Shown piece after piece: positions 9,087 to 15,622 of a DNA stretch of 23,996 bases (position 1 is its first letter; each line of letters begins with the position of its first letter). The stretch comes from Pseudomonadota bacterium (lineage in GTDB: Bacteria > Myxococcota > Myxococcia > Myxococcales > Myxococcaceae), in assembly GCA_023423535.1 (NCBI GenBank), contig JAFAFL010000015.1, forward strand, positions 1-23,996, read 5' to 3'. The notes under the pieces are model-generated. The model worked only from the letters and a program-made list of their open reading frames with translations. It was not told the DNA's origin and ran no database searches. The position numbers and the translations under genes were made by a program.

Positions 9087-11184
9087 CCTGCTGCTGGAGC
9101 TGGGCGCGGAGGAGATCCCGGCCTCGTTCATCGGCCCGGCGCTGGAGGATCTGCGCCGCGTGTTCACCGAGCGGGCGGAGGCGGTGCGCCTCAAGCACGG
9201 TGAGCTGCGCACCTACGGCACGCCGCGGCGGCTCGCGCTGCTGGTGGAGGGCGTGGCGGACCGCAGCGAGGACGTGACGAAGGAGGTCACCGGTCCCTCG
9301 GCGAAGGCGGGCTTCGACGCGGAGGGCAAGCCGACGAGGGCGGCGGAGAAGTTCGCGGAGTCGCTCGGGCTTCGCGCGGATCAGCTGGTGAAGGTGAAGA
9401 CCGCGAAGGGCGAGTACCTCGGCGCGAAGGTGGAGGAGAAGGGCAAGCCGGCCGGTGAGCTCCTGCCCGAGATCCTCTCCGCCGCGGCGCACGGCATCCG
9501 CTTCCCCAAGTCCATGCGCTGGGGCGACGTGGACGTCCAGTTCGCGCGGCCGCTGCACTGGATCGTGGCGCTGCTCGGTGAAGAGGTCGTGCCGGTGGTA
9601 CTCGGTGACGTGCGCAGTGGTCGGACGACGAAGGGACACCGGTTCCTTTCGCCCGGTGCGATCGAGCTGCGCTCGCCCGCGGGCTACGTGGAGACGCTGC
9701 GCAAGGCGAACGTGGTGGCGGACATCGGCGAGCGCCGGAAGCTCGTGGCCGAGCGCGTGGCCGAGGTCGCGTCGAAGGCGGGCGGCAAGCTGCTGGAGGA
9801 CGAGTCGCTGCTCGACCAGGTGACGAACCTCGTGGAGTGGCCGTCGCCGGTGCTGGGCCAGTTCGAGGAGCGGCATCTGGATCTCCCGCCGGAGGTCCTC
9901 ATCCAGGAGATGAAGAGCCACCAGCGCTACTTCTCGATCACCGACGCGAACGGGAAGCTCCTGCCGCGGTTCATCGCGGTGTCGAACACGCCGGTCCGCG
10001 ACGAGAAGCTGTCCCTGCGCGGGTACGAGCGCGTGCTCAAGGCGCGGCTCGCGGACGGCCGCTTCTTCTTCGACGAGGACCGGAAGACGAAGCTCGACGA
10101 GCGCCTGCCGAGGCTCGAGCGCGTGGTGTTCCAGGGGAAGCTCGGCTCGTACGCGGAGAAGGTGCAGCGCTTCCGCGCGCTCGCGGTGTGGCTGGCGGAG
10201 AAGACCGGCCACGCGGACAAGCGGGAGACCATCGAGCGCGCGGCGACGCTGGCGAAGGCGGACCTCGTCACCGGCATGGTGGGCGAGTTCCCCGAGCTGC
10301 AGGGCGTGATGGGCCGCGAGTACGCGAAGGCGAGCGGTGAGACCGACGAGGTCGCGCGCGCGATCTTCGAGCACTACCTGCCGCGCAACGCGGGCGACCA
10401 GCTCCCCACTGGGGACGAAGGCGCGCTCATCGGCATCGCGGACCGGCTGGACACGCTGTGCGGCATCTTCGCCATCGGCAAGGGGCCGTCCGGCGCTGCG
10501 GATCCGTTCGGGCTCCGGCGGGCGACGCTTGCGGTGATCAACGTGATCCTCGCGAGGGGCTATCGCGTGTCGCTCGGCGCCGCGGTGGACAGGGCGCTGG
10601 AGGGCCTGGCGCCGAAGGTCTCCGACGTGAAGCGGAAGCAGGGCGAGCCGTCGGTGCGCGAGCAGGTGCTCGAGTTCTTCCGCGGCCGCCTCAAGTCGCT
10701 CTGGAGCGAGGACCACCGCACCGACGTGGTGGAGGCGGTGCTCAGCGCCGGCTTCGACGATCTGGTGGCGACGAAGGCGCGGCTCGAGGCTTTGTCGTCG
10801 ATCGTCGGTCGCGCGGACTTCGCGCCGCTGGCCGCTGCGTTCAAACGCGTGGTCAACATCGTGGAGAAGCAGGGCAAGGACGTGGGCGCGGGTGACGTGG
10901 ACGCCTCGCGTCTGGTGGACGCGGAGGAGAAGGCGCTGCACGAGGCCTTCGTCGGCGCACGGGCAAAGGTCGGCGGCCTCATCCAGCGCGACGACTTCGC
11001 CGGCGCGCTGCGGGAGATCACCGCGCTCAAGCCCACCGTGGACCGCTTCTTCGACAAGGTGATGGTGATGGCCGAGGACAAGGCGCTGCGCGAGAACCGC
11101 ATCCGCCTGCTGGTCGGCATCGGCGGCCTGTTCGCGCCGGTGGCGGACTTCTCCCGGATTCAGGCGGAGGGGGCGCAGTCGTGA
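9079..11184 (+). CDS. glyS: Glycine-tRNA ligase, beta subunit
   Basis: GlyS is the tRNA-binding beta subunit that pairs with GlyQ. The product is 701 residues, against about 689 in E. coli. Recognisable segments are LLLELGAEEIPA at the start, MRWGDVDVQFARPLHWIVAL, EVLIQEMKSHQRYFSI, GRFFFDEDRK, GKLGSYAEKVQR, VGEFPELQGVMGREYA and DPFGLRRATLAVI, in family order. The ATG at 9079 has GGAGG at 9068-9072 and overlaps the end of glyQ by 8 bases, which implies translational coupling and balanced subunit synthesis. Its TGA overlaps the GTG of the following lipoprotein gene. No frame disruption is seen. Confidence 0.97.
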
Positions 11185-11645
11185 GCCGTCGCTTCATCGG
11201 AGCGTGGCGGCGGCGTCTGTCCGCTTCGGCCCTGACCTCGTGGGCAGCGCTGGCCGCGGCGTCGGCGCTGGCCCTGCCGTCCGCGGGCTGTGGCGTGGAC
11301 CCGATCGACGTGTCGGGTCCGTGGAGCGGGTCGCACTCGCTGATCATCACCGGCGCGGAGACGTCGTCCGGTCAGGAGGGGATCCAGGTCAGCCAGCGCG
11401 GGAACGAGCTGACCTTCTTCTTCGCCGGCTGCAACGTGAAGGCGGTCGCCACGGGCGACGATGTCTTCGACGTTCAGGGCTTCGACTGCCAGAAGCAGGC
11501 GAACCTGCAGACGTGGCGGCTTCGGGGCGGGCGCGGGAGCCAGATCAACGCGTCCACCTCCACCTTCAGCATGGTCATCACCGGCAGCGCCCGCAGCGGC
11601 GACGAGGACCGCTCCTTCAACTGGAGCTTCACCGGGAACAGGTAG
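11181..11645 (+). CDS. Small lipoprotein coupled to glyS
   Basis: A 154-residue protein. It starts at the GTG at 11181, which overlaps the glyS stop in a GTGA junction, with GGAGGGGG at 11166-11173 as ribosome-binding site. An Arg-rich n-region and a long hydrophobic stretch end in PSAGC, a lipobox, so the mature lipoprotein is about 117 residues. The mature part (DVSGPWSGSHSLIITG, then ELTFFFAGCNVKAVATGDD and FSMVITGSARSG) alternates beta-strand-like segments and resembles small lipocalin-like lipoproteins, without a firm family match. Its position after a housekeeping synthetase is probably transcriptional hitch-hiking. Confidence 0.75.
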   Translation: MSRRFIGAWRRRLSASALTSWAALAAASALALPSAGCGVDPIDVSGPWSGSHSLIITGAETSSGQEGIQVSQRGNELTFFFAGCNVKAVATGDDVFDVQGFDCQKQANLQTWRLRGGRGSQINASTSTFSMVITGSARSGDEDRSFNWSFTGNR

Positions 11646-11649
11646 CGCC

Positions 11650-11686
11650 GCGGCGCGACCGGGGCTGGGCGGCACCGTCGCGCCGC
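11650..11686. terminator. GC-rich hairpin between convergent genes
   Basis: GCGGCGCGAC (11650-11659) and GTCGCGCCGC (11677-11686) form a perfect 10-bp stem with a 17-base loop. It starts five bases after the lipoprotein stop and lies before the convergent minus-strand gene that ends at 11716. The placement suits a bidirectional terminator, but there is no T-run on either strand. Confidence 0.45.
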
Positions 11687-11715
11687 CTCGGTGGGCGTTC
11701 CGCTGCGCGGTTGTG

Positions 11716-12246
11716 TTACCCGCCCACCACCCGCGCGACCGGCCCGGACGAGAAGCGCCCTTCATCGGCCTCGGCGGCCTCCACCGCTTCGGGGCCCGGA
11801 GGTCCAGTCGGAGCGAAGAGGTTGGCCGCGCCCTCCGGCCTGACCTTCGGCGGACGGCCCCGACGCTTCGGCGCTGCAGCCGCGGCGTCACCGTCACCGG
11901 AGGCGACACCCGCCTGCGCGTCCACCGCAGCGCGGCGCGGCGGGCGGGGGAGGGTGATCAGCGCGAGCTTCTCCAGCAGCTCCGGCTGCTCTTCGGCGAA
12001 GACGCGGGCGTAGGCGAGCGCGCGCTGTCCCTTGTGGAGGAGCGCGTCCTGGTGGCGCTGCAGCTCGGCGCGTGCGGCGTCCAGAGCGGCCTCCGCCTCG
12101 GCGACCTCCTCGGCGGCGGAGAGCACCGCCCGGCCTGACTGCGCGAGGACCTGCGCGTCGATGTCGGGAAACTTCAGCTCGCGCAGCTCGGTCTCGTAGA
12201 GCCCGAGGAGGGCGCGCAATGGCTCCGGAATCGGATTCGTGATCAT
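11716..12246 (-). CDS. Coiled-coil protein with AT-hook-like motif
   Basis: A 176-residue protein reading leftward from the ATG at 12246 to the TAA at 11716. Residues ~40-90 (SAAEEVAEAEAALDAARAEL and onward) are Ala/Glu-rich and strongly helical, probably coiled-coil and oligomerising. Residues 127-135 read KRRGRPPKV, a close match to the AT-hook core (GRP flanked by basic residues), which binds the minor groove of AT-rich DNA. The C-terminus is Pro/Gly/Ala-rich and disordered. A small nucleoid-associated or transcription-architecture role is inferred. No enzymatic motif is seen. A perfect palindrome lies 12 bases upstream of its start within the probable promoter, so it may be repressor-controlled. 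Confidence 0.7.
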   Translation of the reverse strand: MITNPIPEPLRALLGLYETELRELKFPDIDAQVLAQSGRAVLSAAEEVAEAEAALDAARAELQRHQDALLHKGQRALAYARVFAEEQPELLEKLALITLPRPPRRAAVDAQAGVASGDGDAAAAAPKRRGRPPKVRPEGAANLFAPTGPPGPEAVEAAEADEGRFSSGPVARVVGG

Positions 12247-12257
12247 GCCTGTGCATC

Positions 12258-12277
12258 CTGAACGGCCGTTCAGTCAA
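12258..12277 (-). promoter_or_regulatory. Operator-like palindrome within promoter spacer
   Basis: CTGAACGGCCGTTCAG at 12258-12273 is a perfect 16-bp palindrome. On the minus strand TTGACT (12277 to 12272) is a good -35 element and overlaps the edge of the palindrome, placing the palindrome in the spacer before the start codon at 12246. The -10 is weak (TGCACA or GCACAG). The shape resembles TetR-family operators such as TGAACG...CGTTCA; no TetR gene lies in the window. Confidence 0.55.
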
Positions 12278-12357
12278 GCGCAAGCCTCTTCATCCGGCGG
12301 GGATCACTTCCCCCGCGTCGGAGGCGCCCCACAGACACCCTCTCTATCTCTCCCCCC

Positions 12358-12376
12358 GCACCGGCCCTTCCGGTGC
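12358..12376 (+). other. Leader hairpin before the 60-residue protein
   Basis: GCACCGG (12358-12364) and CCGGTGC (12370-12376) form a perfect 7-bp stem with a 5-base loop. It ends 9 bases before the AGGAG ribosome-binding site (12386-12390) of the small gene at 12397, so it could tune translation or stabilise the mRNA. The rest of the 12278-12396 gap shows no convincing promoter; a TATCTC at 12345-12350 lacks a -35 partner. Confidence 0.35.
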
Positions 12377-12396
12377 TGACACCTCAGGAGCGATCG

Positions 12397-12579
12397 ATGA
12401 GCAAGGGCAACACCGGCGGATTCCCCCAGGGCGGCTCGCAGGCGGGCAGCTCGCAGCCGGGGCAGGGCCAGTCGCAGCAGCCGCAGCAGCCGAAGAACAT
12501 GCCGCGCCCGCCGAACGGGCCGAGCACCACCCCCAACCCCTCGGGCGGTGGCCGCGGCAACAACCCGCCGAAGAAGTAG
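12397..12579 (+). CDS. Small disordered Gly/Gln/Pro-rich protein
   Basis: A 60-residue protein starting MSKGNTGGFPQGGSQAG and ending GNNPPKK. AGGAG at 12386-12390 is 6 bases before the ATG at 12397, which supports this start over the upstream in-frame codon at 12373. The composition is almost entirely Gly, Gln, Pro, Ser and Asn, with few hydrophobic residues, no Cys and no signal peptide, so it should be intrinsically disordered and cytoplasmic. The good ribosome-binding site and clean start/stop argue for a real gene. I recognise no family. Confidence 0.55.
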   Translation: MSKGNTGGFPQGGSQAGSSQPGQGQSQQPQQPKNMPRPPNGPSTTPNPSGGGRGNNPPKK

Positions 12580-12591
12580 CCGGCGGCGAAC

Positions 12592-12627
12592 GGCGCGCAT
12601 CCCGGCCTTCACTTCGGGGTGCGCGCC
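12592..12627 (+). terminator. Strong GC hairpin before the P450 gene
   Basis: GGCGCGCATCCC (12592-12603) and GGGGTGCGCGCC (12616-12627) form a 12-bp stem with one T-G wobble and a 12-base loop. It begins 13 bases after the stop of the small gene and ends 28 bases before the P450 start. It could terminate transcription of the small gene or attenuate read-through into the P450. No T-run follows. Confidence 0.45.
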
Positions 12628-12654
12628 CCCGGCCGACGCGACAAGCTACGGCGC

Positions 12655-14100
12655 ATGAGCACTCCCCAGCCCGCGGTGCACCCGGTCCCGGCCACGCCTC
12701 CGACGCCGCCGACCTCCCGGCAGACCCCACAGGTCCCCGGATGGCCTCTCGTCGGCGCCGCGCCGGCGATGATGAAGGACCCCGCGCGCTTCTTTCTGCA
12801 CTGCTACCGCAAGTACGGCCCGGTCTTCCGGCTCGAGCTGCTGGGCAACCGCTACGTGACCATCGCCGGCCCGGAGGCCGCGAACTTCCTCAACACGAAG
12901 GAGGGGAAGGAGTCGCTGCGCTCGAAGGAGTTCTGGCAGGGCCTCGTGGACGAGTACGGCGCCACCCGCACCCTCACCGGCGAGGACGGCGAGACGCACA
13001 AGCAGCTGCGCGAGGTGATGAAGCGCGGCTACACGAAGGAGGCGATCAAGGGCCGCTACGGCGAGCTGGTGGCCATCGCCGACCGGGCGATGGCGCGCGA
13101 CTGGCGCCCGGGCACGAAGGTCCCGGTGGTGCAGTCCTTCCAGTACATGGTGGTGGAGCAGCTCGGGTCCATGCTCACCGGCACCGCGCCGCTGGAGTAC
13201 GTGGACGACATCCGCACCGTCATCCTGCACATCCTCAACGTGTTGGTGACGCGCCAGCGGCCGAAGCTCCTCCTCCGCAGGCCCCAGTACAAGCGGGCGA
13301 AGCTGCGCGTCTTCGAGCTGGGGAACGCGCTGATCGACACCTCGCGCCGGCGGTACGGGAAGGTGCCGGATGGCGAGAAGAACCTCCTCGACGACATCTA
13401 CGCCGCGCACGTGGAGCGCCCGGAGCTCGTTCCGGCCAACGACCTCATCCTCTCCATGGTCGGTCCCTACGTCGCGGGCCTCGACACGGTGGCGAACACC
13501 ACCGGCGCCATCCTCTACACGGTGCTCAAGCACCCGGAGGTCCGCGCGCGGGTGCTGGCGGAGGTGGACGCGTTCTTCGCCGAGGTCGAGGCGGCGGGCG
13601 GGCTCATCGACGAGGACGGCCTCTTCAAGCGGCTGCCGGCGCTCAACGGCGCGGTGATGGAGACGATGCGGCTCTATCCCATCGCGGTGGCCCAGATGCG
13701 CACCGCCACGCGGGACTTCACCTTCGAGGGCCACCTCATACGCGAAGGCGAGATGATCTACATCGCCACCTCCGTTCCGCACTTCATGGCCGAGTTCTTC
13801 CCCGAGCCGGACCGCTTCGACATCGACCGCTACCAGAAGCCTCGCGCCGAGCACCTCAAGCCGGGCGCCTATTCGCCCTACGGCCGCGGGCCGCACACCT
13901 GCCTCGGGAAGAGCCTCGCCGAGGTGCAGATCCTCCTCACCATGGCGCGCGTGTTCCACCGGCTCGACCTCGCGCTCGACCCGGAGGGCTATGTGCTGCG
14001 GACGAAGACCGCGCCCACGCCCGGCCCGGCGATGAACTTCCGGGTGAAGGTGAAGGGCCTCCGGCACCCCGGGAAGCGCGCGCCCTCGGACGCCCTCTAG
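12655..14100 (+). CDS. Cytochrome P450
   Basis: A 481-residue soluble P450 monooxygenase. The ATG at 12655 precedes a Pro/Thr-rich leader, then PQVPGWPLVGAAPAMMKDP and RKYGPVF, the usual P450 entry. The I-helix has A274-G-L-D277-T278, the oxygen-activation motif. E336-x-x-R339 lies in ETMRLYP. The haem loop is YGRGPHTCLG with Cys416 as thiolate ligand; the usual Phe at the start of the loop is Tyr. There is no N-terminal membrane anchor. The style recalls the class E / CYP51-CYP120 side of the family, but the substrate cannot be read from sequence. No ferredoxin or reductase gene is adjacent. Its TAG and the stop codon of the convergent kinase fragment share the bases CTAG at 14097-14100. No Shine-Dalgarno site is visible. 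Confidence 0.93.
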   Translation: MSTPQPAVHPVPATPPTPPTSRQTPQVPGWPLVGAAPAMMKDPARFFLHCYRKYGPVFRLELLGNRYVTIAGPEAANFLNTKEGKESLRSKEFWQGLVDEYGATRTLTGEDGETHKQLREVMKRGYTKEAIKGRYGELVAIADRAMARDWRPGTKVPVVQSFQYMVVEQLGSMLTGTAPLEYVDDIRTVILHILNVLVTRQRPKLLLRRPQYKRAKLRVFELGNALIDTSRRRYGKVPDGEKNLLDDIYAAHVERPELVPANDLILSMVGPYVAGLDTVANTTGAILYTVLKHPEVRARVLAEVDAFFAEVEAAGGLIDEDGLFKRLPALNGAVMETMRLYPIAVAQMRTATRDFTFEGHLIREGEMIYIATSVPHFMAEFFPEPDRFDIDRYQKPRAEHLKPGAYSPYGRGPHTCLGKSLAEVQILLTMARVFHRLDLALDPEGYVLRTKTAPTPGPAMNFRVKVKGLRHPGKRAPSDAL

Positions 14101-14621
14101 GCCGCTTTCGCGCCGACGACGACCCGCGCGTCCAACGCCACCCGCGTCTTTGGTTCGCCGATCGCGTGGGGCTCGAACACCGGCAGCTCCAGCCGGAAGA
14201 CCGCGCCGCCCTCCGGGTGGTTCGCCGCGTCGAGCTTGCCGCCCATCTGCTCCATGTAGCTGCGCGAGAGCGCGAGCCCCAGGCCGGTGCCCTTTCCCAC
14301 CGGCTTGGTGGTGAAGAAGGGCGTGAAGAGGTTCTGCAGGTGCTGCGGCGCGATGCCGGGCCCGCTGTCGTGCACGGTCAGCGTCACGCGCGGCGCACCG
14401 GGCCGGCCGTCAGTCGCCTGAGACGTCTGGGTGGCGGCGACGAGGCGGATCCGTCCGCGTCCGCCCTCGCGCTTCACCCCCGGTTCAATCACCTCCGCCG
14501 CGTTGACCAGCAGGTTCACCAGCACCTGCACCAGCCGTCGCTGATCCGCGAGGACGGGGGAAAGCCCCTCCGGCAGCTCCAGCTCCACGTTCGCCACGTC
14601 CTCGGTGCGCAGCCGGGTCAT
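14097..14621 (-). CDS. Histidine kinase, HATPase half
   Basis: A 174-residue product if translated from the ATG at 14621, which is also a conserved Met in the paralogue (RMTRLRTE). It holds the whole HATPase_c domain: N-box LVQVLVNLLVNAAEVI, G1 box VHDSGPGI, F-box LFTPFFTTKPVG and G2 box GKGTGLGLALSRSYMEQMGG. All catalytic boxes are intact. A GAGG lies 8 bases before the ATG, and the ATG overlaps the upstream TGA, so reinitiation is possible. Its stop at 14097-14099 overlaps the P450 stop on the opposite strand. Confidence 0.6.
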   Translation of the reverse strand: MTRLRTEDVANVELELPEGLSPVLADQRRLVQVLVNLLVNAAEVIEPGVKREGGRGRIRLVAATQTSQATDGRPGAPRVTLTVHDSGPGIAPQHLQNLFTPFFTTKPVGKGTGLGLALSRSYMEQMGGKLDAANHPEGGAVFRLELPVFEPHAIGEPKTRVALDARVVVGAKAA

Positions 14622-15520
14622 CCGCACCGCCTCTGGACCGCGTCGGACAGCTCGCAGGAGACCGGCTGCAGCGGCGCCTCGCGCGCGAACTCCTTGAGGT
14701 CCGAGACGATCGACTCGATGCGCTGGAGCCCCACCTGAGTCTCCTGCGCGAGCTCCCGCAGCTCGGCCTCCTCCAGCGTGCGGTCCTCGAGCTCCTCGGC
14801 GAGGCAGACGACGTTGGCCTTCACGAACGCGAGCGGGTTGTTGATCTCGTGCGCCACGCCGGCCGCGAGCCTGCCCACCACCGCCAGCCGCTCCGACTCC
14901 ACCGCGCGGCTCTGCACGTTCTGCAGCGACGAGAGCAGGCGGGCCTCGCCGTCGCTCATCGCCTTTATGTGACGCGCGGCGAACGCGGCCACCGCGATGC
15001 TGGCGAAGTAGTCCGACGCGCATCCGAAGAGCGCCTCGCCCTCGAGACCTCCCTTCCACGCGACCCAGACGCAACATGCCGAGTAGCTCACCGAGATGAT
15101 CGTCAGCGCGACGGTTCGCACCGGCAGGATGACCACGCACGCCAGCGGCAGCGCGATCGTCCAGGGGAAGTTCAGGCTCTTCAGGCCGCCGGTGAGGAGC
15201 ACCAGCCCGAGGTAGCCGGCGTGCATCATCACCGTCAGCAGCACCGGCATCAGCACCGGCCAGGTGCGGGCAATCCGCGGCCACTGCCACCCCGCCAGCG
15301 CCGAGATCGCCGCGATGCCGAGCCGGATCGCCATCGTCCCCGCGCTCGCCGGCTCGTCGGTGAACGAGAGGACGACCATCAGGATCGCGCACCAGGTCAG
15401 AGAGGTCCGCCGCCTGCCGTTCTCCTCTCGCTGTCGCAGCGCGTCGAGCTCCGCGGCGCCGGACGGCACGCTCTGGGCGACGGAACCGGCCCTGGCGTAA
15501 CGCTCGTGGAAAGCCCCCAT
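14618..15520 (-). CDS. Histidine kinase, sensor and HisKA half
   Basis: A 300-residue product starting at the ATG at 15520 (MGAFHERYARAG), aligned with the start of the paralogue. About six hydrophobic segments (residues ~40-190) form a membrane sensor with short loops. Then comes RLAAGVAHEINNPLAFVKAN with the phospho-acceptor His224 in a HisKA dimerisation domain. After Val295 the frame departs from the paralogue (QRRCG, then TGA) and lacks the ATP-binding domain, so alone it could not autophosphorylate. The TGA overlaps the ATG of the downstream half in an ATGA junction. No Shine-Dalgarno site is seen before 15520. Confidence 0.65.
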   Translation of the reverse strand: MGAFHERYARAGSVAQSVPSGAAELDALRQREENGRRRTSLTWCAILMVVLSFTDEPASAGTMAIRLGIAAISALAGWQWPRIARTWPVLMPVLLTVMMHAGYLGLVLLTGGLKSLNFPWTIALPLACVVILPVRTVALTIISVSYSACCVWVAWKGGLEGEALFGCASDYFASIAVAAFAARHIKAMSDGEARLLSSLQNVQSRAVESERLAVVGRLAAGVAHEINNPLAFVKANVVCLAEELEDRTLEEAELRELAQETQVGLQRIESIVSDLKEFAREAPLQPVSCELSDAVQRRCG

Positions 15521-15529
15521 GCGCGGTCC

Positions 15530-15591
15530 GCCGGTGCAAGTGGGAGGCCCAACGAACTCACCAATGACGGCCCTGTCGCACCCGCACCGGC
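15530..15591. repeat. Dyad between the two kinase genes
   Basis: GCCGGTGC (15530-15537) and GCACCGGC (15584-15591) are perfect 8-bp inverted copies 46 bases apart. They fill much of the 102-base gap between the intact kinase stop and the split kinase start. They could be paired operator half-sites or the ends of a weak RNA stem; a chance origin in GC-rich DNA is also possible. Confidence 0.3.
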
Positions 15592-15622
15592 CGTCTAGGG
15601 CGACCTCGCGCGGGGGGTCGGA

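Larger units (their letters stand above)
14097..15520 (-). pseudogene. Histidine kinase gene split by a one-base deletion
   Basis: The span encodes a full membrane histidine kinase in two frames. Compared with the intact paralogue at 15623-17056, one base is missing at about 14633-14638: the neighbour has a 4-base GGCC where this gene has TGG, between matching GCCTC and ACCGCGTCGG blocks. The first frame stops at 14618 and the second carries the ATPase domain to 14097. It may be a recent pseudogene, a sequencing error, or a working split kinase; the two halves are described separately. Confidence 0.7.

Noticed and set aside
12647..12652. TACGGC as -10 of the P450 gene
   Set aside because: It lies two bases before the ATG, so transcription would start inside the gene, and no -35 is present at 17 bases.
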